From: Spisula solida
Taxonomy: Eukaryota; Mollusca; Bivalvia; Venerida; Mactridae
NCBI GenBank assembly: GCA_947247005.1
Contig: OX365948.1
Coordinates: forward strand, 34,972,601-35,036,600
Direction of reading: 5' to 3'
Length of the DNA stretch: 64,000 nucleotides
In this document: positions 1 through 12,018 of the stretch, piece by piece
How positions within the stretch are numbered: the stretch's first letter is position 1
Layout: each line of letters starts with the position of its first letter
Position numbers and translations under genes: made by a program
Notes under the pieces: generated by a model
What the model was told of the DNA's origin: nothing
Seen by the model: the letters and a program-made list of their open reading frames with translations, nothing else
Databases searched by the model: none

Positions 1-1320
1 GATTTCGCTCCCCTGATTTTCAGGAAAAGTCACTCTTGCCGACTTAAAATAGGCCATACAGAGTTGCCTCCCCTGCTGAATTTCAAGGGAAGTTTCTCTT
101 GCCCCGTAGAGATTTTGCTCCCCTGATTTTCAGGAAAGGTCACTCTTGCCGTCTTAAAATAGGTCATACAGAGTTGCCTCCCCTGCTGAATTTCAACGTA
201 AGTTACTCTTGTCCTGTGCAGAGTTTGCTCCCCTGATTTGTAGGAAAGGTCACTTTTTCCGACTTAAATAGGTCATACAGAGTTGCCTCCCCTGCTGAAT
301 TTCAAGGGAAGTTACTCTTGCCCCGTGCAGATTTCGCTCCCCTGATTTTCAGGAAAGGTCACTCTTGCCGACTTAAAATAGGTCATACAGAGTTGCCTCC
401 CCTGCTGAATTTCAAGGGAAGTTTCTCTTGCCCCGTGCAGATTTTGCTCCCCTGATTTTCAGGAAAGGTCACTCTTGCCGTTTTAAAATAGGTCATACAG
501 AGTTGCCTCCCCTGCTGAATTTTAACGGAAGTTACTCTTGCCGTGTGCAGAGTTTGCTCCCCTGATTTTTAGGAAAGGTCACTTTTTCCGACTCAAAAAA
601 GGTCATACAGAGTTGCCTCCCCTGCTGAATTTCAAGGGAAGTTACTCTTGCCCCGTGCAGATTTCGCTCCCCTGATTTTCAGGAAAGGTCACTTTTGCTG
701 ACTTAAAATAGGTCATACAGAGTTGCCTCCCCTGCTGAATTTCAACGGATGTAACTCTTGCCCCTTGCAGATTTCGCTCCCCTGATTTTCAGGGAAGGTC
801 ACTCTTGCCGACTTAAAATAGGTCATACAGAGTTGCCTCCCCTGCTGAATTTCAACGGAAGTTACTCTTGCCCCGTGCAGATTTCACTCCCCTGATTTTC
901 AGGGAAGGTCACTCTTGCCGACTTAAAATAGGTCATACAGAGTTGCCTCCCCTGCTGAATTTCAACGGATGTAACTCTTGCCCCTTGCAGATTTCGCTCC
1001 CCTGATTTTCAGGGAAGGTCACTCTTGCCGACTTAAAATAGGTCATACAGAGTTGCCTCCCCTGCTGAATTTCAACGGAAGTTACTCTTGCCCCGTGCAG
1101 ATTTCACTCCCCTGATTTTCAGGGAAGGTCACTCTTGCCGACTTAAAATAGGTCAGACAGAGTTGCCTCTCCTGCTGAATTTCAAGGGAAGTAACTCTTG
1201 CCCGTGCAGAGTCCGCTCCGCTGATTTTCAGGGGAGGTCACTCTCACAGACTTTAAATAGGTTGGACAGAGTTGCTTCCCCCTGCTGAATTTCAAGTGAA
1301 GTTACTCTTGCCCCAAGTTC
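1..1320. repeat. 110-bp dimeric minisatellite, about 12 copies
   Basis: A unit of 109-110 bp starts at positions 1, 111, 221, 330, 440, 550, 660, 770, 880, 990, 1100 and 1210. Each unit has two diverged halves of about 55 bp. Both halves begin with CTCCCCTG, contain a TTTCAGG/TTTCAAGG core and end in CTCTTGCC, so the 110-bp unit is a dimer of an older monomer. The array runs off the left edge and decays after about 1,210. A 66-codon open frame at 1,088-1,288 is only the repeat read through and is not a gene. Confidence 0.95.
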
Positions 1321-1454
1321 CCTCCCCTGATTTTCATATATTACCAAATGAAACTAACTGACACCTTTTGAAGTGTCACATTATTTGTTGTGGTCTTAAT
1401 AAGTATCAGATTTCAGTTACCACTCCACTTTTCGATTTTGGAAACTTGGCAGGT
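1321..1454. other. Short unique spacer between two minisatellites
   Basis: Non-repetitive AT-rich sequence separating the 110-bp array from the first 46-bp array. No coding potential or recognisable signal was seen. Confidence 0.6.
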
Positions 1455-1668
1455 ATGATCATCAGTAACGGCAGCTACCTGGTTATACCCACAATATGTC
1501 ATCATCACCAATAACAGCAGATACCTGGTTATACCCACGATATGTCATCATCAGTAGTAACTGTAGCAACCTGGTTATACCCACAATATGTCATCATCAG
1601 TAGTAACAGCAGCTACTTGGTTATACCCACAATATGTCTTCATCACCAGTAACAGCAGCTACCTGGTT
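1455..1668. repeat. Array A, first block (46-bp minisatellite)
   Basis: About four to five copies of a 46-bp unit whose core reads CTACCTGGTTATACCC, then CAATATGTCATCATC, then a CAGTAA run. It ends abruptly at a non-repetitive block that recurs at 7,343, so this short block is the left flank of the duplicated 5.7-kb module. Confidence 0.9.
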
Positions 1669-3012
1669 AATGCAAAATATGTCCCTTGTCACTCAGAAAT
1701 ATTACTGGTATGAATAAACATGTATTCTAACAGCACTTTTTTCTACTTTTCTAGATTTTGAATGTTGCTACATCATGTAGGCCTACCAACGACTTGAGCA
1801 AAATCATTGCTGTTGTCTCACACAACTTGGATTTACAACCACAAATGTGACAGATAGAACGTTGATTGCTGTATTTCAAAGAGATGTGCGAGTAAAATGT
1901 GACTGTTTTATAAAATGTAAGGAAAAGGTTGCATTGGATATAATTATTTGGTCCATAAAGGACTGTGGTCCGTAAAAGTGACCAGATTGTATGTGTTGCT
2001 TTGTTTGGTTGTTTTTACTTGATTCCATCTTGGACGATCAACAATTAATTGTTAAACTATCATCAGATTATTTCATTAAAACAGGAGGCAGACTATCGAT
2101 TTTGTTTGACAGTTGCCGGAATTTGCAAAAACTAGAAGTGGCAAGAATAATATAGGTGGAGAAGATACTCTAGCAATTAATCTGTTCTGGTCATACCAAT
2201 AAGCACAATGTAAACTTCACAAACTTTGATGAGGATCGGCAAAACAATATTCCCGTTACATTTTAAAAGTTTGGAGCGAAAATTTTGCCATTAATTTACA
2301 TAATGGCGTCGTTTTCCAGGGTGAAACATACAACATGTAACATTTTGTTTTCTAAAAAGCCCATCAGTGCATCTTATGAAATTGGCAAAATTTCTGCAAG
2401 GAAAAATTTGTTCACCGTTGTCAAAGTTTGAGTAGTATATATTTGTGTCATATATATGTGTATATAATTGTTATATACTCAACAAAATACACAATGTCCC
2501 ATTTTTATCTAAGATTAAAGCAACTTTCGTCGACTCTTTATTCACTTACATGTCTCATGATATGTCAAATCATGAATGGTGGATACTTTCCTTTTGTTGA
2601 GTATATAACAATAACTGTGGGAAGCTTTAGACCAGCCTGCATACTGTTATATCAAAGCACTTGGGGGGGAAAAAACTTGCCTTCAAATTAAATTTCTTAA
2701 TTACCGTATTCTTTAAAACCTACACATTGAGGACAGCTATTGTCTCTTTGAGTTCCTGGTCTGGTTCAAAACTAATTTTGCACCATCCTTTACCTTATTA
2801 AAGATCGTAAGAAATATACCAACAGCTGGAGCATGGACCATGTCAATTCATTGGAATATCACCAACAAAAAACTGTAAAAACATCATCAGTAACAACCGC
2901 TGCATAGTAAAAAAACATTTCAACATCAACAACAGTTGCCAGGTCTAACTAACATTATACCAAATATAGCAACAACATTAACAGTACTAGTAGTAAAAAA
3001 GTCGACCCAAAT
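1669..3012. repeat. Non-satellite block U, copy 1
   Basis: About 1.34 kb of AT-rich, non-tandem sequence between array A blocks. It is nearly identical to 7,343-8,772 (shared landmarks: TTAATGCAAAATATGTCCC at 1,667 and 7,343; CATCAGATTATTTCATTA at 2,061 and 7,719). Compared with copy 2 it carries an extra stretch of about 18 bp near 1,900 and lacks about 100 bp after 2,790. The 87-codon open frame at 2,428-2,691 is not preserved as a clear gene in the other copy and resembles no family I know. No gene is called. Confidence 0.85.
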
Positions 3013-6000
3013 TTCCTTATCATCCATAGTAAAACAGCAACCTGGTTATACCCGCAATATGTCATCATCACCAGTAACAGCAACTACCTGGTTATACCCG
3101 CAATATGTCATCATCACCAGTAACAGCAACTACCTGGTTATACCCACAATATGTCATCATCAGTAGTAACAGCAACTACCTGGTTATACCCGCAATATGT
3201 CATCATCACCAGTAACAGCAACTACCTGGTTATACCCGCAATATGTCATCATCACCAGTAACAGCAACTACCTGGTTATACCCGCAATATGTCATCATCA
3301 CCAGTAACAGCAACTACCTGGTTATACCCACAATATGTCATCATCAGTAGTAACAGCAGCTACCAGGTTATACCCGCAGTATGTCATCATCAGTAGTAAC
3401 AGCAACTACCTAGTTATAACCACAATATGTCATGATCTCCAGTAACAGCAGCTGCCTGGTTATAACCACAATATGTCATCATCTCCAGTAACAGCAGCTA
3501 CATGGTCATACCCGCAATATGTCATCACCACCAGTAACAGCAACTACCTAGTTATACCTACATTTTGTCATCATCACCAGTAACAGCAACTACCTGGTTA
3601 TACCCGCAATATGTCATCATCAGTAGTAACAGCAGCTACCAGGTTATACCCGCAATATGACATCATCACCAGTAACAGCAACTACCTGCTTATAACCACA
3701 ATATGTCATCATCTCCAGTAACAGCAGCTACATGGTAATACCCACAATATGTCATCATCAGTAGTAACAGCAGCTACCTGGTTATATCCACAATATGTCA
3801 TCATCAGTAGTAACAGCAGATACCTCCTTATACCCACAATTTGTCATCATCACCAGTAACAGCAACTACCTAGTTATAACCACAATATGTCAACATCAGT
3901 AGTAACAACAGCTACCAGGTTATACCCGCAATATGTCATCATCAGTAGTAAAAGCAGCTACCAGGTTATATCTGCAATATATCATCACCAGTAACTGCAA
4001 CTACCTAGTTATTCCCACAATATGTCATCATCAGTAGTAACAGCAGCTACCTTGTAATACCCACAATATGTCATCATCACCAGTAATAGCAGCTACCTTG
4101 TTATACCCACAATATGTCATCACCAGTAACAGCAACTACCTAGTTATAACCACAATATGTCAACATCAGTAGTAACAGCAGCTACCAGGTTATACCCGCA
4201 ATATGTCATCATCAGTAGTAAAAGCAGCTACCAGGTTATATCCGCAATATATCATCACCAGTAACTGCAACTACCTAGTTATTCCCACAATATGTCATCA
4301 TCAGTAGTAACAACAGCTACCTTGTAATACCCACAATATGTCATCATCACCAGTAATAGCACTTACCTGGTTATACCCTCTATATGTCATCATCACCAGT
4401 AACAGCAACTATCTGGTTATAACCACAATATATCATCATCACTAGTAACAGCAACTACCTGGTTATGCCCGCAATATGTCATCATCACCAGTTACAGCAA
4501 CTACCTGGTTATACCTGCAATATGTCATCATCACCTGTAACAGCAACTACCTGGTTATACCCGCAATATGTCATCATCACCAGTAACTACAACTACCTGG
4601 TTATACCCGCAATATGTCATCCTCACCAGTAACAGCAACTACCTGGTTATAACCGCAATATGTTATCATCAGTAGTAACTGCAGCTTACTGGTTATACCC
4701 ACAATATGTCATCATCACCAGTAACAGCAACTACCTGGTGTACCCGCAATATGTCATCATCACCAGTAACTACAACTACCTGGTTATACCCGCAATATGT
4801 CATCATCACCAGTAATGGCAACTGCCTGGTTATAACCGCAATATGTTATCATCAGTAGTAACAGCAGCTTACTGGTTATACCCGCAATATGTCATCATCA
4901 CCAGTAACAGCAACTACCTGGTGTACCCGCAATATGTCATCATCACCAGTAACAGCAACTACCTGGTTTTACCCGCAATATGTCATCATCACCAGGAACA
5001 GCAACTACCTGGTTATAATCGCAATATGCCATCATCAGTAGTAACAGCAGCTACCTGGTTATACTCGCAATATGTCATCACCAGTAACAGCAACTACCTG
5101 GTTATACCCGCAATATGTCATCATCACCAGTTACAGCAACTACCTGGTTATAACCACAATATGTCAACATCAGTAGTAACAACAGCTACCAGGTTATACC
5201 CGCAATATGTCATCATCAGTAGTAAAAGCAGCTACCAGGTTATATCCGCAATATATCATCACCAGTAACTGCAACTACCTAGTTATTCCCACAATATGTC
5301 ATCATCAGTAGTAACAGCAGCTACCTTGTAATACCCACAATATGTCGTCATCACCAGTAATAACAGCTACCTTGTTATACCCACAATATGTCATCACCAG
5401 TAACAGCAACTACCTAGTTATAACCACAATATGTCAACATCAGTAGTAACAACAGCTACCAGGTTATACCCGCAATATGTCATCATCAGTAGTAAAAGCA
5501 GCTACCAGGTTATATCCGCAATATATCATCACCAGTAACTGCAACTACCTAGTTATTCCCACAATATGTCACCATCAGTAGTAACAGCAGCTACCTTGTA
5601 ATACCCACAATATGTCATCATCACCAGTAATAGCACTTACCTGGTTATACCCTCTATATGTCATCATCACCAGTAACAGCAACTATCTGGTTATAACCAC
5701 AATATATCATCATCACTAGTAACAGCAACTACCTGGTTATGCCCGCAATATGTCATCATCACCAGTTACAGCAACTACCTGGTTATACCTGCAATATGTC
5801 ATCATCACCTGTAACAGCAACTACCTGGTTATACCCGCAATATGTCATCATCACCAGTAACTACAACTACCTGGTTATACCCGCAATATGTCATCCTCAC
5901 CAGTAACAGCAACTACCTGGTTATAACCGCAATATGTTATCATCAGTAGTAACAGCAGCTTACTGGTTATACCCACAATATGTCATCATCACCAGTAACA

Positions 6001-7342
6001 GCAACTACCTGGTGTACCCGCAATATGTCATCATCACCAGTAACTACAACTACCTGGTTATACCCGCAATATGTCATCATCACCAGTAATGGCAACTGCC
6101 TGGTTATAACCGCAATATGTTATCATCAGTAGTAACAGCAGCTTACTGGTTATACCCGCAATATGTCATCATCACCAGTAACAGCAACTACCTGGTGTAC
6201 CCGCAATATGTCATCATCACCAGTAACAGCAACTACCTGGTTTTACCCGCAATATGTCATCATCACCAGGAACAGCAACTACCTGGTTATAATCGCAATA
6301 TGCCATCATCAGTAGTAACAGCAGCTACCTGGTTATACTCGCAATATGTCATCACCAGTAACAGCAACTACCTGGTTATACCCGCAATATGTCATCATCA
6401 CCAGTTACAGCAACTACCTGGTTATAACCACAATATGTCAACATCAGTAGTAACAACAGCTACCAGGTTATACCCGCAATATGTCATCATCAGTAGTAAA
6501 AGCAGCTACCAGGTTATACCCGCGAAATGTCATCATCACCAGTAACAGCAACTACCCGGTTATAACCACAATATGTCAACATCAGTAGTAACAGCAGCTG
6601 CCTGGTTATACCCTTAATATGTCATCATCACCAGTAACAGCAACTACCTGGTTATGCCCACAATATGTCATCATCTCCAGTAAAAGTAGCTACATGGTCA
6701 TACCCACAATATGTCATCATCACCAGTAACAGCAGCTACCTGGTTATACCCACAATATGTCATCATTACCAGTATCAGCAACTACCTGGTTATACCCACA
6801 ATATGTCATCATCTCCAGTAACAGCAGCTACATGGTCATACCCACAATATGTCATCATCAGTAGTAACAGCAGCTACCTGGTTATACTCACAATATGTCA
6901 TCATCCGTAGTAACAGCAGCTACCTGGTTATACCCACAATATGTCATCACCACCAGTAACAGCAACTACCTTGTTATACTTGCAATAAGTCATCATCAGT
7001 AGTAACAGCAGCAGCCTGGTTATGCCCACAATATGTCATCATCACCAGTAACAGCAGCTACCTGGTTATACCCACAATATGTCATCATCACTAGTAACAG
7101 CAGCTACCTGGTTATACCCACAATATGTCATCATCACCAGTAACAGTAGCTACCTAATTATACCCGCAATATGTCATCTTCACCAGTAACAGCAGCTACC
7201 TGGTTATACCTACAATTTGTCATCATCACCAGTAACAGCAGCTACCTGGTTATACCCACAATATGTCATCATCTCCAGTAACAGCCGCTACATGGTCATA
7301 CCCACAATTTGTCATCATCACCAGTAACAGCAGCTACCTCAG
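3013..7342. repeat. Array A, main block (46-bp minisatellite, about 94 copies)
   Basis: Tandem copies of the 46-bp unit, with ACCAGTAACAG and AGTAGTAACAG variants alternating. Higher-order structure is visible: 4,121 onward is repeated at 5,395 with a 1,274-bp offset, and the same set of variants already occurs at about 3,857. Because 46 leaves remainder 1 on division by 3, three units (138 bp) form a frame-neutral block. That produces the open frames at 2,936-3,166, 4,843-5,268, 6,117-6,545 and 6,665-6,910, with peptides rich in YPQYVIITSN. These are satellite translations, not proteins. Confidence 0.95.
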
Positions 7343-8772
7343 TTAATGCAAAATATGTCCCTTGTCACTCAGAAATATTACTGGTATGGATAAACATGTA
7401 TTCTAACAGCATTTTTTTCTACTTTTCTAGATTTTGAATGTTGCTACATCATGTAGACCTACCAACGACTTCACCAAAATCATTGCTGTTGTCTCACACA
7501 ACTTGGATTTACAACCACAAATGTGACAGATGGTACGTTGATTGCAGAATTTCAAAGAGATGTGCAAGTAAAATGTAAGGAAAAGGTTGCATTGGACATA
7601 ATTATTTGGTCCATAAAGGGCTGTGGTCCGTAAAAGTGACCAGATTGTATGTGTTGCTTTGTTTGGTTGTTTTTACTTGATTCCATCTTGGACGATCAAC
7701 AATTAATTGTTAGACTATCATCAGATTATTTCATTACAACAGGAGGCAGACTATCGATTTTATTTGACAGTTGCCGGACTTTGCAAAAACTAGAAGTGGC
7801 AAGAATAATATAGGTGGAGAAGATACTCTAGCAATTAATCTGTTCTGGTCATACCAATAAGCACAATGTAAACTTCACAAACTTTGATGAGGATCGGCAA
7901 AACAATATTCCCGTTGCATTTTTAAAGTCTGGAGCGAAAACTTTGCCATTAATTTACATAATGGCGTCGTTTTCCAGGGTGAAACATACAACATGTAACA
8001 TTTTGTTTTCTAAAAAGACAATCAGTGCATCTGGTGTAATTAACAAAATATCTGCAAGGCAAAATTTGTTCACCCTTGTCAAAGTTTGAGTAGTAAATAT
8101 TTGTGTCATATAGATGAGTGTATAATTGTTATATACTCAACAAAATACACAATGTCCTATTTTTATCTAAGATTAAAGCAACTTACGTTGACTCTCTTCA
8201 CTTACATGTCTCATGATATGTCAAATCATGAATGGTGGATACTTTCTTTTTGTTGAGTATACAACAATTACTGTGGGAAGCTAAAGACTAGCCTGCGTAC
8301 TGTTTTATCAAAGCACTTGGGGAAAAAAATAAACTTGCCTTACTTCAAATTAAAGTTCTTAATTACCGTATTCTTTAAAACCTACACATTGGGGACAGCT
8401 ATTGTCTCTTTGAGTTCCTGGTCTGATTCAAAACTAATTTTGCACCACCCTTTACCATAAGTTTTAGCTGTTAGGAAGCTATGAAGAATACTTTGAACGC
8501 AAGTTTAAGATTTCCATAAGTGTTTGCATAAAACAATACCCTGGCTAGCTACCTTATTAAAGATTGTAAGAAATATCCCAACAGCTAGAGCATAGACCAT
8601 GTCAATTCCTTGGAATATCACGAACAAAAAACTGTAAAAACATCAGTAACAACTGCTGCATAGTCAAAAACATTTCAACATCAACAACAGTTGCCAGGTC
8701 TAACTAACATTATACCAAATATAGCAACAACATTAGCAGCACTAGTAGTAAACTGCTAGTCGACCCAAATAT
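7343..8772. repeat. Non-satellite block U, copy 2
   Basis: Second copy of the block at 1,669-3,012, about 1.43 kb, differing by scattered substitutions and small indels. It contains about 100 bp (roughly 8,456-8,550) missing from copy 1. In copy 1 the junction falls at a short TACC direct repeat that flanks the extra segment here, which suggests a microhomology deletion in copy 1. No gene seen. Confidence 0.85.
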
Positions 8773-10592
8773 CCTCATCATCCGTAGTAAAACAGCAACC
8801 TTGTTATACCCGCAATATGTCATCATCAGTAGTAACAGCAACTACCTGGTAATAACCACATTATGTCATCATCACCAGTAACAGCAACTACCTGGTTATA
8901 CCCGCAATATGTCATCATCACCAGTAACAGCAACTACCTGGTTATACCCGCAATATGTCATCATCACCAGTAACAGCAACTACCTGGTTATACCCGCAAT
9001 ATGTCATCATCACCAGTAACAGCAACTACCTGGTTATACCCACAATATGTCATCATCAGTAGTAACAGCAGCTACCAGGTTATACCCGCAGTATGTCATC
9101 ATCAGTAGTAACAGCAACTACTTAGTTATAACCACAATATGTCATGATCTCCAGTAACAGCAGCTGCCTGGTTATAACCACAATATGTCATCATCTCCAG
9201 TAACAGCAGCTACATGGTCATACCCGCAATATGTCATCACCACCAGTAACAGCAACTACCTAGTTATACCTACAATATGTCATCATCACCAGTAACAGCA
9301 ACTACCTGGTTATACCCGCAATATGTCATCATCAGTAGTAACAGCAGCTACCAGGTTATACCCGCAATATGACATCATCACCAGTAACAGCAACTACCTG
9401 CTTATAACAACAATATGTCATCATCTCCAGTAACAGCAGCTACATGGTAATACCCACAATATGTCATCATCAGTAGTAACAGCAGCTACCTGGTTATATC
9501 CACAATATGTCATCATCAGAAGTAACAGCAGATACCTCCTTATACCCACAATTTGTCATCATCACCAGTAACAGCAACTACCTAGTTATAACCACAATAT
9601 GTCAACATCAGTAGTAACAACAGCTACCAGGTTATACCCGCAATATGTCATCATCAGTAGTAAAAGCAGCTACCAGGTTATATCCGCAATATGTCATCAT
9701 CACCAGTAACTGCAACTACCTAGTTATTCCCACAATATGTCATCATCAGTAGTAACAGCAGCTACCTTGTAATACCCACAATATGTCATCATCACCAGTA
9801 ATAGCAGCTACCTTGTTATACCCACAATATGTCATCACCAGTAACAGTAGCTACCTGGTTATACCCGCAATATGTCATCATCAGTAGTAACAGCAGCAAC
9901 CTGGTTATACCCGCAATATGTCAACAGTAACAGCAACTACCTAGTTATACCCACAATATGTCATCATCAGTAGTAACAGCAGCTACCTTGTTATACCAAC
10001 AATATGTCATCATCGCCAATAATAGCAGCTACCTGGTTATACCTTCAATATGTCATCAACACCAGTAACAGCAGCAACTGGGTTATACCCGCAATATGTC
10101 ATCATTACCAGTAACAGCAACTAGATGGTTATACCCACAATAAATTATGTCATCATCAGTATTAACAGCAGCTACCTGGTTATACCCACAATATGTCAAC
10201 ATCAGTAGTAACAGCAGCTACCAGGTTATACCTGCAATATGTCATCCTACCCAGTAACAGCAGCTACCTGGTTATACCCACAATATGTCAACAGTAACAG
10301 CAACTCCCTAGTTATACCCACAATATGTCATCATCAGTAGTAACTGCAGCTACCTTGTTATACCCATAATATGTCAACATCAGTTGTAACAGCAGCTACC
10401 TTGTTATACCCACAATATGTCGTCACCACCAATAACAGCAGCTACCAGGTTATAACCGCAATATGTCATCATCAGTAGTAACAGCAACTACCTGGTTATA
10501 CCTGCAATATGTCATCATTACCAGTAATAGCAGCCACCTGGTTATACCTGCAATATGTCATCATCACCAGTAACAGCATCTACATGGTTATA
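8773..10592. repeat. Array A, third block (46-bp minisatellite)
   Basis: Continuation of the 46-bp array. Its first kilobase repeats the same order of unit variants as 3,030-4,080, for example the GTCATGATCTCCAG unit followed by a GTCATCACCACCAG unit. The 5.7-kb duplication therefore includes array units as well as block U. It is interrupted at 10,593 by a transposon and resumes at 11,834. Confidence 0.93.
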
Positions 10593-11833
10593 CACTTAAC
10601 CGATTTAGAAACGCAACTATTTTGGGGGTCGGTATTTTTTGTATTAATTATTATTTAAATTTTATTGGAGTATAAACCAATAAATGGGACGCTAGTCTTA
10701 TGCCTGGTTCGGTTTTCTACGAAAAAATATTTCAATTTAGCCAATTACGTCACAGTGGCGTCATTTTCATTATTTACACGTGACGCGTGAGCAAAACCAC
10801 TGAGCGTGACGATTTGACCGACAATTTATAGAGAAACGATACCCCAACAAAAAAACATAAACTTAAATTTTGAAGTGCGCTGTATACGGTGCCACGCTTT
10901 TAGGAAACATAACATCCTGGCGCCATCGACTTGCTTTAAGCAGTTATGTGACGTTTTATCATGACAAAGAAGATTAACTGTCGTCTGTCGACAATATTAA
11001 GACTTGCATAGTGTTTTTAAGAGGCAGTTTACACCTACGATTGTCTGCGTCAGGTATGCCGACGATACAAGCGCGTAAACATGAAGGCACCAAACGAATA
11101 TTTTTTTAAAGACGCCACTTCCGGTCAAACATATTTTCTGTTATACCTACAATTTAAAGGCAATGATGCTTACGATTAAGTAATTTTGCTAAAATATACA
11201 TTCCGTAACATTTTGAATAATGTTTCTTATGACCCATGTTGAAAATCGTTTTATTTTGTCTGTCTTCTTATTTATCTTGACATATTCCATTATCCACTTC
11301 CGGTTACGGTTTTGAGATGCCATAGACATAAGAAATGTACATTCTCAACCATTGGACACAATGCAGCCTATGCTAGATGGGCAAAAACTTGCTGCCAGCT
11401 CATGTTGAGGCTGTGGATGTCATTGCATTTTTACTCATGAAACGAAATTTGAAGGCAGACACAAATGGCCGTCAAGAAGTGCATCATCAAGCAGAAACTT
11501 CTGAACGTTTGAATTGATACGTGTTTTCCTCATAGATGTGTGGAACAACATCCTACAGCACTTTTTTTTCCCGCCAATGAGGCAATGACGCCTGATTTTA
11601 ATAGCAGGTTGCAGCTTATAAATACATTATTAATTTTGCGAACTTGACATTGTCGATCAATACAGTTCGTGGTTTGGTTTTGTGACCATCTAAACCTTGA
11701 TTACAATGACATTTGCACATCTATGACTTCATGTATTGATTTCATTACATGTAAAATTTCAATAAAATTGAAGCACCTTAACTGACTTAAATTTATCAAA
11801 AACCCACTGTTGCGTTTTTAAATCGGTTAAGTG
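10593..11833. mobile_element. Non-autonomous TA-target DNA transposon (1,241 bp)
   Basis: Terminal inverted repeats of 25 bp with one mismatch start CACTTAACCGATTT at 10,593 and end in the reverse complement at 11,833. Both ends abut a TA (10,591-10,592 and 11,834-11,835). Removing the element and one TA restores a normal array A unit (GGTTATACCCACAATAAATT, as at about 10,120), so this is a clean insertion into the minisatellite. There is no open frame of transposase size inside. The TA target is typical of Tc1/mariner-type transposases, but the family is not recognised. Confidence 0.88.
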
Positions 11834-12018
11834 TACCCACAATAAATTATCATCACCAGTAACAGCAACTACCTGTTTATATCCGCAATAAGTCATCATC
11901 AGTAGTAACAGCGGCTTCCTGGTTATACCCACATGTCGTCATCACCAGTTACAGCAGCTACCTTGTTATACCCGCAATATGTCATCATCACCAGTAACAG
12001 CAGCTACCTGGTTATACC
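11834..12018. repeat. Array A, remnant right of the transposon
   Basis: About four 46-bp units continuing the array interrupted at 10,592. From about 12,010 the unit core changes from GGTTATACCC to GGTCAAACCC, the transition into array B. Confidence 0.85.

Noticed and set aside
4843..6545. Open frames of 141-142 codons with near-identical peptides
   Set aside because: They are the 46-bp satellite translated. Three units keep frame, and the two frames match because of the 1,274-bp duplication.
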